A stretch of DNA of 49,796 bases from Bacteroides sp. (GTDB lineage Bacteria > Bacteroidota > Bacteroidia > Bacteroidales > Bacteroidaceae): the NCBI GenBank assembly GCA_021203515.1, contig JAJQAY010000014.1, forward strand, positions 1 to 49,796, read 5' to 3'. The notes under the pieces are model-generated. The model searched no databases, was not told where the DNA came from, and saw only the letters and a program-made list of their open reading frames with translations. The position numbers were made by a program, and so were the translations under genes. Position 1 is the stretch's first letter; every line of letters begins with the position of its first letter. Positions 15,918 to 26,087 of the stretch are shown in pieces.

Positions 15918-17197
15918 CTTCTCCCCTGTTCGCGGCGCTTGACCACCAGAATGTCCACACTCATCACCACCATCAAAGGAATGAAGAACCACATCAACAC
16001 ATATCCGATGGTACGCAAATCGCTCTCCCACTTCTGTTGCCCCAACTCCAGTTTATCCAGGCTGTCGGTCAGCACATATTCGTCGGGCAGTTGGTTATCG
16101 CTCCACTTATTCAAAATCGTTCCGTCTTTTATCAACAAGAGTCCGGGATTGGAACGGATAATGGTTTTCAAGGTGATGTCGTCCATCTGACAGAACGGAT
16201 ATTCCGCCCCGGTCCGCTCGCGCCACTGTGCTATTTCTTCTTCCGGTGAAGAGGTTAAAGCGTAAAATCCATATCCATGCTCCACGCTATAATCATAAAT
16301 TTCGTTGATAAGGTCGATATTACTATCGTCCGCTTCTTCAACACGATGAGCTACCAGCAAGAAGGTATATCCTTTATCAGCCAGGACTTGCTCTGTTATA
16401 TCTTCCCCCATCTCCAAACTTATCATTGAGAAGTCATGGATAGGCGGTTCATAACCTTTTTCCTTCACGATAGTACGCGTTTCAACAAATGTCCAGGTAC
16501 TATCCGGATAGTTGTCCAGCGTAAACCCCTGCTTCTTTCCGTCTTTCTCCAATACGAAGCGACTCTCGAACACGCTTTTCTTGGCTCCCTCCGGTATTTC
16601 CATACCCGATTTTATATTTGTCCCAATCTTATAAGGGCGAAAATCCAATATCGGCAAATATTCCAGGCAGTAACAAGAAAGCGCGAACACAAACAATATC
16701 GTGTAGAGGGAAACCATCCATTCCATCTTCATCGTGATGAAGCGGATAATCAATTTCCATTCTCTAAATACGGATATGGCTGCAATCAACAGCACAATGT
16801 TCTTTCCGAATGTCTGCCAGTTGGTCAGCACCCATGCATCTCCAAAGCATCCGCAATCGGATACGGGATTTGCCAAAGCCAGGTAAAGGGTTAATGGTGT
16901 CATCACGCTCATCAAAAGAAGAGCCAGAGTCGACGCTATCTTCCTCCGTACACCGAAAAGCAGGAAAATGCCGACGCAAAATTCCATTGCCGATAAAAGA
17001 ACGGCAAAAAGCAACGGCAAATATGTAGGAAACCATGAAAGAATACCGAATGCCGTCAGATAGTCCTGAATTTTATAAAAAGACCATAACGGATCGACAG
17101 CCTTCACAAATCCGGAGAAGATGAACAATGCTGCCAATAGGAAACGACAAGCGTTTACCCAGACCACTCGGACAATATGTTTTTTCTCAGTCTCCAA
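15902..17197 (-). CDS. DoxX/MauE-like membrane protein with a thioredoxin-like periplasmic part
   Basis: A 431-residue membrane protein. Residues about 10-150 form a four-helix DoxX/MauE-type domain (FIFSGFVKAVDPLWSFYKIQDY is typical) with the NPVSDCGCFGDAW motif seen in this group. A further helix follows near 165-185, then a soluble domain (about 200-395; VLADKGYTFLLVAHRVEEAD) that looks thioredoxin-like but lacks CxxC. A last membrane helix (YVLMWFFIPLMVVMSVDILV) is near the C-terminus. The function is unknown; MauE/DoxX relatives handle redox or disulfide chemistry. The final residues VISD and the stop come from repeat DNA. It overlaps the DUF1599 gene by 11 bases. Confidence 0.85.
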   Translation of the reverse strand: METEKKHIVRVVWVNACRFLLAALFIFSGFVKAVDPLWSFYKIQDYLTAFGILSWFPTYLPLLFAVLLSAMEFCVGIFLLFGVRRKIASTLALLLMSVMTPLTLYLALANPVSDCGCFGDAWVLTNWQTFGKNIVLLIAAISVFREWKLIIRFITMKMEWMVSLYTILFVFALSCYCLEYLPILDFRPYKIGTNIKSGMEIPEGAKKSVFESRFVLEKDGKKQGFTLDNYPDSTWTFVETRTIVKEKGYEPPIHDFSMISLEMGEDITEQVLADKGYTFLLVAHRVEEADDSNIDLINEIYDYSVEHGYGFYALTSSPEEEIAQWRERTGAEYPFCQMDDITLKTIIRSNPGLLLIKDGTILNKWSDNQLPDEYVLTDSLDKLELGQQKWESDLRTIGYVLMWFFIPLMVVMSVDILVVKRREQGRRVISD

Positions 17198-17729
17198 ACT
17201 CTATCTTAATCAAACCGAATACGGAGTAGTTAATCATATCCATGTAATTGGCATCGACGCCCTCGGATACCAACGTCTGACCGGACAAACTCTCTATTTG
17301 CTTTGTCCTATATATTTTCATTAATATCAAATCCGTATAAGAACTGATGCGCATGCAACGCCAAGCCTCGTCATAATCATGGTTTTTGGCAAGCATCAAG
17401 TCCAAAGACGCTTTCGCATATTTATCGTACAGTGCCATCGCTTCTTCATTCGTGATGTCGGCCGACTCTGCATATCCCAGTTCCAACTGTATCAAGCCGA
17501 TAATGCCGTAGTTGACTATAGCGATGAACTCCGAACGAATGCCTTCGTCCACCAGCGTCACCCCTTTTACTTCAATACTTCGGATACGATTGGCTTTGAT
17601 AAATATCTGATCGGTCACGGAAGCCGGGCGAAGGATACGCCACGCCGGACCGTAATCATGAAGTTTCTTGGAAAACAAATCACGACAAATAGCGATGACA
17701 TGTTCAAATTGTTGCTTGGTATCTTTCAT
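17187..17729 (-). CDS. DUF1599 family protein
   Basis: A 180-residue soluble protein built from two copies of one unit: LHDYGPAWRILRPASVTDQI with IRSIE in the first half, and NHDYDEAWRCMRISSYTDLI with KQIES in the second. This internal duplication is the hallmark of DUF1599, a family confined mainly to Bacteroidetes with no known activity. The frame is open to 17786, but ATG at 17729 (MKDTKQQF) is the better start because the upstream residues are not protein-like. It is co-transcribed and overlaps with the DoxX-like gene, and tpiA follows. Confidence 0.88.
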   Translation of the reverse strand: MKDTKQQFEHVIAICRDLFSKKLHDYGPAWRILRPASVTDQIFIKANRIRSIEVKGVTLVDEGIRSEFIAIVNYGIIGLIQLELGYAESADITNEEAMALYDKYAKASLDLMLAKNHDYDEAWRCMRISSYTDLILMKIYRTKQIESLSGQTLVSEGVDANYMDMINYSVFGLIKIEFGD

Positions 17730-17850
17730 CTTTTTACTTTTCGATGCAAAGTTAGGAATAATTAAAGAAAAAAGAAAAGAGGGCACTCTAAATTATATTA
17801 AAGTAGCCTCTTACTATTGAGATTGTTACGTTTGTAGAGAATTTCCGTTT

Positions 17851-18720
17851 TTATGAGCAACGCAACACCTGTCCCGGGCGGAGAATAGTTTTCCGTGTAA
17901 TACGGTTCAGCTTGCATAGTTTGTCAATGCTTGTCCCCTGGCGGGCAGCAATCTTAGACAAAGTATCGCCATTCTTAACTTTATAGAACAAACCTTCGCC
18001 CGATGCCATGCTGCGAGCCGTACCGGAAGAGCCTTTTGCCTTGTGGAAAGTATAAGAGTCGGCAATAATATCTTGTTTTTCAAAATCAAACATCAAAGCG
18101 GGATTGATTGGAATACCCAGGAAGCGGGTTTCAAAGTGCAGATGCGAACCGGTAGAACGTCCGGTATTACCACCCAATGCAATCGGTTCACCGGCCTTCA
18201 CCAACTGGTTTATTTCTACCAACTGCTTGGACAAGTGTCCATAGACAGTTTCCAAACCATTGTCGTGACGAATAACTACATATTTACCGTATCCACGGCG
18301 TCCATGATTTTTGACAACTCGTACTTTACCGTCAAAAGCCGCACGAATTGTATCTCCTACATATACTTTGACGTCCAAGCCATAGTGTGTCCTTCTTCTA
18401 CGGGGGCGATAACCGAATACATCGGTAATACGGTTATGCTCGGTAGGCATATGGAAACCGGTCAAATCAAAGGTATAACTTTCGGGGACGATAGCGTTAC
18501 AGTAGGCCTGTACAAACTCATTGTTCCAACTCGGATACAAATCCAAGCCCGGATACTGAGACTGCTCTGCACGTATCTGCTTCTGCAAAGCCAGCGAATC
18601 TACACTTTTGAGTTTTCTATCGATAGGAGCTTGGCGGGCAATCAGGTCCTGAGAAAAGGAGTTCAGGCTAACCATTGCCGTTGCCGCTAATACAACTGTT
18701 TTAATCCAATTAAAATTCAT
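17851..18720 (-). CDS. Secreted M23 metallopeptidase with LysM domain
   Basis: A 289-residue exported protein: signal peptide at residues 1-23 (IKTVVLAATAMVSLNSFS), then an M23/LytM domain with the zinc motif HYGLDV (HxxxD), VVIRHDNGLETVYGHLSK and the second motif HLHFE, and a C-terminal LysM (FYKVKNGDTLSKIAARQGTS, ending near 288). The zinc ligands are all present, so it is probably an active peptidoglycan endopeptidase that is held to the wall by LysM. Most homologues put LysM N-terminal or C-terminal; both are known. It stands alone and has its own promoter region. Confidence 0.93.
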   Translation of the reverse strand: MNFNWIKTVVLAATAMVSLNSFSQDLIARQAPIDRKLKSVDSLALQKQIRAEQSQYPGLDLYPSWNNEFVQAYCNAIVPESYTFDLTGFHMPTEHNRITDVFGYRPRRRRTHYGLDVKVYVGDTIRAAFDGKVRVVKNHGRRGYGKYVVIRHDNGLETVYGHLSKQLVEINQLVKAGEPIALGGNTGRSTGSHLHFETRFLGIPINPALMFDFEKQDIIADSYTFHKAKGSSGTARSMASGEGLFYKVKNGDTLSKIAARQGTSIDKLCKLNRITRKTILRPGQVLRCS

Positions 18721-18819
18721 GCCGTTTCATCATTCGATTTTGATATTCATGGAACAATTCGGCCACTCAACCACACCTGTTCTTATGAGAATATCCAGAT
18801 TATTTTTCAAAAATTCTCC

Positions 18820-18827
18820 CAAAGGTA
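18820..18827 (-). promoter_or_regulatory. -7 element TACCTTTG for the M23 peptidase gene
   Basis: The minus strand reads TACCTTTG, an exact TAnnTTTG match about 100 bases before the start codon. The -33 region is weak. The surrounding 270-base spacer (18721-18990) is AT-rich and shows nothing else I can name. Confidence 0.45.
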
Positions 18828-18990
18828 ACATTTCTCTCTGAAAAACAGTGTCTTTCTTTAGCTATTTTTTTCGTATAGGAGGGTAAAATAGAAGTATATA
18901 CATACCGTAACTATCTATAAATACGACAGTTATGCACTACACATGTTTTACAACATAAAAGCACAAATAAAGTGTATATTTAACCGTTTT

Positions 18991-21087
18991 TCAGCTAATA
19001 GCCGCCCAGTTTACATTTGTTTTACGTAACGCCTTCAGTTGTCGCCACAATATTTCATTCTCCGGAAGAGCTCCATTCGGGTCTTTATCTACAATGGCCT
19101 GGGCAACGCCACGAACATATTGCAGCAGTTGACCGTCGCGGGCAATATCGGCAATCTTCAAATCGAAGGCAACGCCGCTTTGCTGGGTTCCCTCCAAATC
19201 ACCCGGACCGCGTAACTTCAGGTCTGCCTCGGCTATTTCAAAACCATCATTGGTGCGTACCATAATCTCCAAACGTTTTCGGGTATCTTCCGCAAGTTTA
19301 TACCCCGTCACCAGAATACAATAAGACTGATCGGCACCCCGCCCCACACGACCGCGAAGCTGATGAAGCTGAGACAAGCCGAAACGCTCCGCATTTTCGA
19401 TAATCATCACCGAAGCATTCGGAACATTCACGCCCACCTCTATCACCGTAGTGGCAACCATAATCTGAGCCTCACCTGAAACGAACAACTGCATTTGTGC
19501 ATCTTTCTCGGCAGGCTTCATCTTTCCGTGCACTTTGCAAACCTTGCAATCCGGAAATTCCTCACAAATATGCCAATAGCCTTCTTCCAAGTTTTTCAGG
19601 TCGATTTTTTCACTCTCCTTGATTAACGGATACACGATATATACCTGACGTCCTTCGGCAATCTGCTTGCGCATAGAGCGATACAGGCTTTCCCGCCGGT
19701 TGTCGAACTGGTGGATTGTGGCAATCGGTTTTCTGCCCGGCGGCAACTCATCGATGACGGATACGTCCAAATCACCATACAGGGTCATTGCCAATGTTCG
19801 CGGTATGGGGGTGGCGGTCATCACCAACACATGAGGAGGCTGCACGCTTTTTGTCCACAGGCGGGCACGTTGTGCCACACCGAAGCGATGTTGTTCGTCA
19901 ATCACCACCAGACCTAACGAAGCAAAATTCACCGTATCTTCAATAACGGCATGCGTACCTATCAAGATACGTACTTCTCCGGTCAGCAATCCGTTGAGAA
20001 TAGCCTCTCTGCGCTTTCCTTTGATAGAGCCGGTCAGCAATTCCACCCGGACATCCATTCCATATAGCAACTCGCGAACCGTTTCAAAATGTTGGCTGGC
20101 CAATATCTCGGTAGGTGCCATCATACATGCCTGAAAGCCGTTATCCAGCGCTATCAGCATACTCATCAAAGCAACAAGCGTTTTCCCGCTGCCCACGTCT
20201 CCCTGCAACAGACGGTTCATCTGCTTGCCCGACCCCAAGTCCCAACGAATTTCTTTCAACACACGCTTCTGTGCATTCGTCAGTTCAAAGGGCAGATTGC
20301 GGGAATAGAACGTATTGAACACCTCGCCTACTTTCTCGAAAATATAGCCGCGATATTTCTGTTGCCGGTCTTTGGCATAGCGCAAGATATTTAGCTGCAC
20401 ATAAAATAGCTCCTCAAACTTCAGGCGGTACTGCGCTTTCCTCAGTACCTCCGGATTAGAGGGGAAATGAATATTGATTAAGGCCTCCGTTAGCGGCATC
20501 AAGTGGTGTTCCGCCAATATACCCGGAGAAAGGGTTTCAGGCAACGGTTCGTTCAATAGCTGCACCACGGTTTTCATCATCTTCTCAAGAGCATGAGAAT
20601 TGAGTGAACTCCGCTTCATCTTCTCCGTTGTATTATAATAAGGTTGCAATCCCATGGCCGACAACTTCACTTCGGAGGCCAGGTCAATATCTGGATGGGC
20701 AATATTTATCCTTCCATTAAAAACCGAAGGCTTGCCGAATACAATATACTCCTGATGGACTTTATATTTACCGATTATATACTTGATGCCCTGAAACCAA
20801 ATCAGGTCTACAATGCCCGTTCCGTCCGAGAAATGCGCAATCAACCTCCGCTGGCGTCCTTCCCCTGCCGTTTCAAAACCCAGGATTTCTCCTTTCAACT
20901 GAATATAAGGCATCGCACCGTCAAGCTCCCGAATGGAATAGATGCGGCTACGGTCTACATATTTATAGGGGAAATAATACAATAAGTCGTGAAAGGAATA
21001 GATGCCCAATTCCTTATTGAGCACCGAAGCACGTTGTGGCCCGACACCCGACAAATATTTTATGTCACGCGTAGTTAAATCGAACAT
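18991..21087 (-). CDS. recG: ATP-dependent DNA helicase RecG
   Basis: Branch-migrates replication forks and recombination intermediates. The 698-residue protein has the N-terminal wedge/OB domain ([36 protein letters not shown]), helicase motif [12 protein letters not shown], the DEQH box in [12 protein letters not shown], motif [12 protein letters not shown], and motif [10 protein letters not shown] followed by the RecG-specific TRKRLEIM region. Length is normal. It overlaps the end of ispD by 13 bases, so the two are probably translated from one message. Confidence 0.97.
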   Translation of the reverse strand: MFDLTTRDIKYLSGVGPQRASVLNKELGIYSFHDLLYYFPYKYVDRSRIYSIRELDGAMPYIQLKGEILGFETAGEGRQRRLIAHFSDGTGIVDLIWFQGIKYIIGKYKVHQEYIVFGKPSVFNGRINIAHPDIDLASEVKLSAMGLQPYYNTTEKMKRSSLNSHALEKMMKTVVQLLNEPLPETLSPGILAEHHLMPLTEALINIHFPSNPEVLRKAQYRLKFEELFYVQLNILRYAKDRQQKYRGYIFEKVGEVFNTFYSRNLPFELTNAQKRVLKEIRWDLGSGKQMNRLLQGDVGSGKTLVALMSMLIALDNGFQACMMAPTEILASQHFETVRELLYGMDVRVELLTGSIKGKRREAILNGLLTGEVRILIGTHAVIEDTVNFASLGLVVIDEQHRFGVAQRARLWTKSVQPPHVLVMTATPIPRTLAMTLYGDLDVSVIDELPPGRKPIATIHQFDNRRESLYRSMRKQIAEGRQVYIVYPLIKESEKIDLKNLEEGYWHICEEFPDCKVCKVHGKMKPAEKDAQMQLFVSGEAQIMVATTVIEVGVNVPNASVMIIENAERFGLSQLHQLRGRVGRGADQSYCILVTGYKLAEDTRKRLEIMVRTNDGFEIAEADLKLRGPGDLEGTQQSGVAFDLKIADIARDGQLLQYVRGVAQAIVDKDPNGALPENEILWRQLKALRKTNVNWAAIS

Positions 21088-21746
21088 GAATCTAAAAGAG
21101 CAGTAGCTATTTTCAAATCAAAAGGAGTCGTTATTTTTATATTTTCCCGATTACCGGCAGTCAAGAAAACAGGTTTGCCCCATGCTTCCACCACCGAAGC
21201 ATCGTCCGTGAAGTGCGAAGTGTAAGGTTGTTCATAAGCCGACTTCAGCAAATCGGCATCAAAAACCTGGGGTGTCTGCACCAGCTTGTATTCATCACGG
21301 CTGACGGTCACGCTTTCTTCACCTTCCAGATGCCGTACTGTCTCTACCACATCTATCACCGGAATTACGGCTTTTTTCTCTGCTGCCAGCGTATAGCAAC
21401 GTGCTATCACTTCTTGAGAAACAAACGGACGTACCCCATCGTGCACCCTCACCAATCCTGACGTAGTGACAAAGGCCAATCCGTTCTTCACTGAATGAAA
21501 TCGTGTCTCCCCTCCATTCGCAACGCGATGGGGGATTGAAAAATGATGCTCCCGGCACAGCTCGGCCCAATAAGGCTGCTGACTACACGGAAGCACCAAT
21601 ATAATTTGTATCTCCGGATTGCAAGTATAAAAGGCCTCCATAGTGCGCATCAACACGGGCTCCCCCCCTATCGGAAGAAACTGTTTGGGAAGTTCACTTC
21701 CCATACGCAAGCCTTTACCGCCGGCTACAATCAGAGCATAGTCCAC
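21075..21746 (-). CDS. ispD: 2-C-methyl-D-erythritol 4-phosphate cytidylyltransferase
   Basis: Attaches CMP to methylerythritol phosphate in the non-mevalonate isoprenoid pathway. The 223-residue protein opens with the nucleotide-binding [18 protein letters not shown]. It also shows [21 protein letters not shown] and the C-terminal [11 protein letters not shown] and [10 protein letters not shown] motifs, all conserved in IspD. The family's catalytic lysine and arginine positions in the N-terminal loop are intact. Confidence 0.95.
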   Translation of the reverse strand: MDYALIVAGGKGLRMGSELPKQFLPIGGEPVLMRTMEAFYTCNPEIQIILVLPCSQQPYWAELCREHHFSIPHRVANGGETRFHSVKNGLAFVTTSGLVRVHDGVRPFVSQEVIARCYTLAAEKKAVIPVIDVVETVRHLEGEESVTVSRDEYKLVQTPQVFDADLLKSAYEQPYTSHFTDDASVVEAWGKPVFLTAGNRENIKITTPFDLKIATALLDSCSI

Positions 21747-21748
21747 TT

Positions 21749-21779
21749 TAAGAATTAAAAATTAAAAGTTAAAAATTAA
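21749..21779. repeat. AATTAAAAATTAAAAGTTAA simple repeat
   Basis: A single-arm copy of the AATTAAAAATTAAAAGTTAA word between the DJ-1-family gene and ispD. The same sequence recurs at 47630-47667, beside the smalltalk-like gene. Confidence 0.65.
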
Positions 21780-22324
21780 AGGACGCACATGGCTTCTTTC
21801 AATTCTTGTACTTTTTCTTTGCCTTGCAAGAGTTCTACAACTGTCAGCGCAAAGTCCATGGCAGCACCCGGGCCTTTTCCGGTAATGATATTGCCGTCTT
21901 TTTCAACGGGTGCTCCCGTACAATCGGCCCCTTCCAGATATTGCTCAAATCCCGGATAGCAAGTTGCTTTCTTACCTTTCAGCAATCCCAACTTACCTAA
22001 AATCATCGGAGCCGCACAAATGGCAGCAATCGGTTTATTTTCTTCTGAGAAACGTAAAATCAGTCTGCGCAGTTCTTCACATTTCTCTAATGTAGCTGCT
22101 CCCGGCATTCCACCCGGAAGTAATATCAAGTCGGCATCAAAGAAATCACAGTTCACGACATTCTTATCGCAAAACACCGGAACATCATGCGCTCCCGTTA
22201 CAATTTCATCGGGAGTTACCGTTATCATTTCCACATTCAGTCCTGCACGTCTCATTACATCGACAGAAGTGAAAGCTTCTATTTCTTCAAATCCGTCTGC
22301 AAAAAATACATAAACTGTACCCAT
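21776..22324 (-). CDS. DJ-1/PfpI (YajL-like) family protein
   Basis: A 182-residue single-domain protein of the DJ-1 branch: YVFFADGFEEIEAFTSVDVM at the start, the glutamate of the catalytic pair near residue 15, LLPGGMPGAATLE, and the nucleophile-elbow cysteine in AAICAAPMILG (near residue 103). DJ-1 relatives act as glyoxalase or deglycase-like enzymes and oxidative-stress chaperones, and the exact role cannot be told from sequence. It sits between the TonB-family gene and ispD, all leftward. Confidence 0.9.
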   Translation of the reverse strand: MGTVYVFFADGFEEIEAFTSVDVMRRAGLNVEMITVTPDEIVTGAHDVPVFCDKNVVNCDFFDADLILLPGGMPGAATLEKCEELRRLILRFSEENKPIAAICAAPMILGKLGLLKGKKATCYPGFEQYLEGADCTGAPVEKDGNIITGKGPGAAMDFALTVVELLQGKEKVQELKEAMCVL

Positions 22325-22338
22325 AATCGTTTCTCCTC

Positions 22339-23157
22339 TTATTTTAAATTAAAATAATACGTTATCGTTCCCGTTTGGTTATTCAAACCGCTTACCGCAT
22401 TAAACCTCGCTTTCTTCGCCGCATCTATCGCAGCTTTTCGCAAAGCAGAGTTAATCGTATTAGTCTGGCGGTTAATGCTGGTGGCAATTACCTGTCCGGC
22501 AGGATTTACGGTAATGTCAACCACTACCCTTCCTTCATCCTGTACATTATATACCGGACGCGGCAATCCGCCTTCACCGATAGAACGGCCTCCAAGATTA
22601 AAGGTTCCGTAGCCGCCCGTTCCGGTCGTAGCTCCGGTCGGACTGTTTCCCGTGGGACTTCCCTGGATACCGGTTCCTTCCGTAGTACCCTTATCCCCCA
22701 TCTGCGCACCTTTGCCAAAAGCACCCGCCACTCGTTTCCGGGCAGCTTCCTCGGCAGCTTTCCGTTCCCGTTCCGCCTTCTCTTCCACCAACTTCCGGGC
22801 TTCTTCCGCCTTTTCAGCAGCAGTTTTTTCGGGCTTCTTCACCTCTTTCTTTTTCTCTTCAGCTTTCGGCTTTATGGCAACGGTTTCTTCATCTTCCTGA
22901 GTCAGCATGTCTTGCTCCACCGCTTCCTGCACCTGCGGTGCAGCCTCTTCCGGCATCACATCCACCTTTACCAAAGAAGGGTCGACAGCACCCAGCGCAT
23001 CGGGAACTTCTCCCAGCATCACGGGTATTCCACCCTCTTCCGACTGCTCGGGCATCGTAAACCCAACCAGCAACAAAAGGGCGATAAAGGCAACGTGCAC
23101 CAGCACTGCCCCCGCAATTCCTACATACCTTCCTTCTTTCTTTCGGTTCATCCCCAT
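22339..23157 (-). CDS. tonB: TonB family energy-transducing protein
   Basis: A 272-residue protein with one N-terminal membrane helix (IAGAVLVHVAFIALLLLVGF), a periplasmic linker rich in Lys, Glu and Ala (about 85-145), a Gly/Thr-rich stretch, and a C-terminal TonB domain (LPRPVYNVQDEGRVVVDITV to the end). It transmits inner-membrane energy to outer-membrane receptors. With the ExbD and ExbB genes immediately upstream it forms a complete TonB-ExbB-ExbD (or TolA-like) set. The start at 23157 could instead be the ATG two codons later. Confidence 0.9.
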   Translation of the reverse strand: MGMNRKKEGRYVGIAGAVLVHVAFIALLLLVGFTMPEQSEEGGIPVMLGEVPDALGAVDPSLVKVDVMPEEAAPQVQEAVEQDMLTQEDEETVAIKPKAEEKKKEVKKPEKTAAEKAEEARKLVEEKAERERKAAEEAARKRVAGAFGKGAQMGDKGTTEGTGIQGSPTGNSPTGATTGTGGYGTFNLGGRSIGEGGLPRPVYNVQDEGRVVVDITVNPAGQVIATSINRQTNTINSALRKAAIDAAKKARFNAVSGLNNQTGTITYYFNLK

Positions 23158-23159
23158 TT

Positions 23160-23268
23160 TAATGAAGAATTAAGAATGAAGAATAAATGTTACCGTGCAG
23201 CGTGCTTGCATAACACAGCAAAATTATTCATTCCCCCTCTTTAATTTTTAATTCTTAATTTTTAATTT
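23160..23268. repeat. Palindromic array of GAATTAAGAATGAAGAAT words
   Basis: AATGAAGAATTAAGAATGAA is answered by TTTAATTTTTAATTCTTAAT about 60 bases on, with a GTGCAGCGTGC core between. It fills the TonB-ExbD spacer and belongs to the same word family as 10411-10515. Confidence 0.8.
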
Positions 23269-23682
23269 TCACCTTCCTTCCGGAGGACGTGTAGCCAGCA
23301 CCATCTTGAAATGATTTTCATTAGCAATATTCAGCACCTTCACGATTTCCCGATAGGGCACTGTCTCGTCGGCATATAGAGCCACATACATTTCGGGTTC
23401 CTTCTCCGCACAAGATTGCAGGAAAGGCGTCAGTTCATCCAATGTCAACGCCTGCTCCTTGTCGTTGCCGAATGCGGCATAGAAGTTCAGGTCCTTATCA
23501 ATAATAACCCTCGTCAGAGGCTTGGCAGATGTTTGCTGTTTTCCTTGCGGAAGCAATACTTTGATTGCATTCGGCGACACGACTGTAGACGTAATCATAA
23601 AGAATATCAACAGCAGGAAAATAACATCCGTCATAGATGCCATACTGAAGTTGGGCGATATTTTTGCTCTGCGTTTTAACAT
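23269..23682 (-). CDS. exbD: ExbD/TolR family biopolymer transport protein
   Basis: A 137-residue protein with one membrane helix near the N-terminus (MTDVIFLLLIFFMITSTVV) bearing the conserved membrane aspartate of ExbD/TolR, and a small periplasmic domain ending in KMVLATRPP. It works with the ExbB homologue as a proton channel powering TonB. The start overlaps the end of exbB by seven bases, so the two are translationally coupled. Confidence 0.94.
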   Translation of the reverse strand: MLKRRAKISPNFSMASMTDVIFLLLIFFMITSTVVSPNAIKVLLPQGKQQTSAKPLTRVIIDKDLNFYAAFGNDKEQALTLDELTPFLQSCAEKEPEMYVALYADETVPYREIVKVLNIANENHFKMVLATRPPEGR

Positions 23683-24389
23683 GGTTCATTCAGTAAATCC
23701 ATGAATGCCATTGTCTTGGCCTCCATCTTATTTACAACACCATCCACCAGCGTCACCAGATAATTATAGGCAAACATAGCGATAATACCGACAATCAAAC
23801 CACCCACCGTAGTAATCATGGCTTCATAAATACCACCGGACAGCAGCGTTATGTCAATGTTATTACCGGCATTCGCCATTTCGAAGAAAGCATGCACCAT
23901 GCCCGTCACCGTGCCCAGGAAGCCAATCATCGGCGCACCACCCGAAATGGTCGCCATAATCGTCAAACCTTTCTCCAACTTTGCCACCTCGATGCTTCCT
24001 ACATTCTCTATGGCAGCCTGCACATCGTTTACCGGACGTCCCAGACGACTGATACCTTTTTCAATCATGCGTGCCGAAGGCGTATTGACACTGCGGCAAT
24101 AAGAGATAGCAGCCTTTATCTCGCCACCCAGAATATAGTCCTTTATCTTATCCATAAACATCGGATCTTCCTTGCCGGCTTTACGAATAACGTAATTGCG
24201 TTCAAACAAGATATAGAAGCAGACCACGGACAATAATCCGAGCACAATCATAATCCATCCTCCATTGATAGCCATGCTCCACAAGTTCATTTCATCGGGA
24301 GCACCTACGGGGGTAAGTACCGGATTTGCACCGGCAATCGAATCGGCTAATGCCGGAGCCGCTTGGGCCAATAACAACATAAGATTCAT
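23676..24389 (-). CDS. exbB: ExbB/TolQ/MotA family proton channel protein
   Basis: A 237-residue inner-membrane protein with three helices, the last two in ISGGAPMIGFLGTVTGMVHA and ITTVGGLIVGIIAMFAYNYL, the latter two being the conserved pore pair with the G-T-V-x-G-M motif. It is preceded by an exported-looking N-terminus (MLLLAQAAPALADS). The start codon shares its A with the pdxJ stop (TGATG), so pdxJ, exbB, exbD and tonB look like one operon. Confidence 0.94.
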   Translation of the reverse strand: MNLMLLLAQAAPALADSIAGANPVLTPVGAPDEMNLWSMAINGGWIMIVLGLLSVVCFYILFERNYVIRKAGKEDPMFMDKIKDYILGGEIKAAISYCRSVNTPSARMIEKGISRLGRPVNDVQAAIENVGSIEVAKLEKGLTIMATISGGAPMIGFLGTVTGMVHAFFEMANAGNNIDITLLSGGIYEAMITTVGGLIVGIIAMFAYNYLVTLVDGVVNKMEAKTMAFMDLLNEPC

Positions 24390-25102
24390 CAGCGAAGACA
24401 GTTTTTATATTCCTGAATGGTACGTTCCAGTCCCAGATACAAAGCATCGCAAATCAGCGCATGCCCGATAGAGACCTCATCCAGCCACGGAATGTTTTTA
24501 TAAAAGTAGTTCAAGTTCACCAAACTCAAGTCGTGCCCTGCATTCAAGCCCAAGCCCAGGCCGCGGGCTATCTTGGCAGCTTCCACAAAAGGGGCTACCG
24601 CAGCTTCTTCTCCTTGCGGATAAGCCGTTGCATAAGGTTCGGTATAGAGTTCCACGCGGTCGGCGCCGGCCTTAGCAGCATACTCTATCATTTCCGTATC
24701 AGTAGATACAAACACCGAAGTACGGATACCGGCATTATTAAATTCCTCCAGCACCTCCGTCAGGAATGCCTGATTTTTCTTTGTATCCCATCCTGCGTTA
24801 GAAGTCAACTGTGCAGGGCTGTCCGGCACCAAAGTCACCTGGTGCGGTTTAACCTTCAAAACCAAGTCTATAAATTCGGGAGCAGGGTATCCCTCAGTAT
24901 TAAATTCCGTATGCAGCAACGGTCGCAAGTCATACACATCACTCTTGCGGATATGCCGTTCATCGGGACGCGGATGCACCGTAATGCCGTCTGCACCAAA
25001 TTTTTCACAATCCAACGCCACCTTCACCACATTGGGGACATCTCCTCCACGTGCGTTACGCAACGTTGCCACCTTATTAATATTTACGCTTAATCTAGTC
25101 AT
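24389..25102 (-). CDS. pdxJ: Pyridoxine 5'-phosphate synthase
   Basis: Joins 1-deoxyxylulose 5-phosphate and aminoacetone phosphate to form pyridoxine phosphate (vitamin B6, deoxyxylulose pathway). The 237-residue TIM barrel starts [18 protein letters not shown] and contains [36 protein letters not shown] and [14 protein letters not shown], all PdxJ signatures with the catalytic histidine and glutamate positions. ATG at 25102 is preferred over 25126 because the protein then starts as in other family members. Confidence 0.96.
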   Translation of the reverse strand: MTRLSVNINKVATLRNARGGDVPNVVKVALDCEKFGADGITVHPRPDERHIRKSDVYDLRPLLHTEFNTEGYPAPEFIDLVLKVKPHQVTLVPDSPAQLTSNAGWDTKKNQAFLTEVLEEFNNAGIRTSVFVSTDTEMIEYAAKAGADRVELYTEPYATAYPQGEEAAVAPFVEAAKIARGLGLGLNAGHDLSLVNLNYFYKNIPWLDEVSIGHALICDALYLGLERTIQEYKNCLR

Positions 25103-25123
25103 AATTGGGTTTATAGTTCGGGA

Positions 25124-25131
25124 CAAAAGTA
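25124..25131 (-). promoter_or_regulatory. -7 element TACTTTTG for the pdxJ operon
   Basis: The minus strand reads TACTTTTG, an exact TAnnTTTG match 22 bases before the pdxJ start. The -33 box is not clear. On the other strand, CATCTTTG just before nadK is a one-mismatch version, so the spacer is probably divergent. Confidence 0.5.
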
Positions 25132-25207
25132 CAAATAATAGCGATATATTGGCGGCATTCTAAGAAAAAAATAGCATCTTTGCATCTCACTATAACAGAA
25201 ATTAATT

Positions 25208-26071
25208 ATGAAATTTGCCATATTCGGGAATACATATCAAGCCAAGAAATCATCCTATGCCGAAAACCTCTTCCACTTGTTAGGGCAGCGTCGGGCACAA
25301 CTCTGTGTATGTCGGGAGTTCTATCATTTCCTGACTTCGGATTTACACCTTAACATACCTTCCGCCGAATTGTTCGACGGCGATGATTTCGTTGCAGACA
25401 TGGTTATCAGCATCGGTGGCGACGGCACATTTCTGAAGGCAGCCAGCCGCGTAGGCAAAAAGAATATTCCAATTCTGGGCATCAACACAGGTCGTCTCGG
25501 TTTCCTGGCGGATATTTCACCCGAGGAAATGGAAGAGACGATTGACGAGATATACAATAATCATTATAAGGTAGAAGAGCGCAGTGTGTTGCAGTTGCAG
25601 TGCGACAATGAAAAGTTAATGAAATCGCCCTATGCACTCAATGAGATAGCGGTGCTGAAGCGTGACAGTTCGTCCATGATTAGCATCCATACGGCAATCA
25701 ATGGCGCCCATCTTACCACCTATCAGGCCGATGGTTTGATAGTAGCTACTCCCACCGGTTCCACAGCCTATTCGCTGAGTGTCGGTGGTCCGGTCATCGT
25801 TCCCCACAGCAAAACAATAGCTATTACCCCCGTTGCCCCTCATAGCCTCAACGTGCGTCCCATCGTCATTTGCGACGATTGGGAAATCACCCTCGATGTA
25901 GAGAGCCGTAGCCATAACTTCCTCGTAGCCATCGACGGACGCAGCGAGACCTGCAAAGAAGCCTCCCGCCTCACCATTTCACGCGCCGACTACTCCATCA
26001 AAGTCGTCAAACGCTTCAATCATATCTTTTTCGATACGCTGCGGAATAAGATGATGTGGGGGCGGATGTGA
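25208..26071 (+). CDS. nadK: NAD kinase
   Basis: Phosphorylates NAD to NADP. The 287-residue protein carries the family signature GGDGTFLKA (about residues 70-78), [20 protein letters not shown] and the [15 protein letters not shown] nucleotide site, followed by SLNVRPIV and the C-terminal beta domain. All key residues are present. It is divergent from pdxJ and convergent with the DUF4143 ATPase. Confidence 0.96.
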   Translation: MKFAIFGNTYQAKKSSYAENLFHLLGQRRAQLCVCREFYHFLTSDLHLNIPSAELFDGDDFVADMVISIGGDGTFLKAASRVGKKNIPILGINTGRLGFLADISPEEMEETIDEIYNNHYKVEERSVLQLQCDNEKLMKSPYALNEIAVLKRDSSSMISIHTAINGAHLTTYQADGLIVATPTGSTAYSLSVGGPVIVPHSKTIAITPVAPHSLNVRPIVICDDWEITLDVESRSHNFLVAIDGRSETCKEASRLTISRADYSIKVVKRFNHIFFDTLRNKMMWGRM

Positions 26072-26087
26072 GGTAAATGCCCACTTT

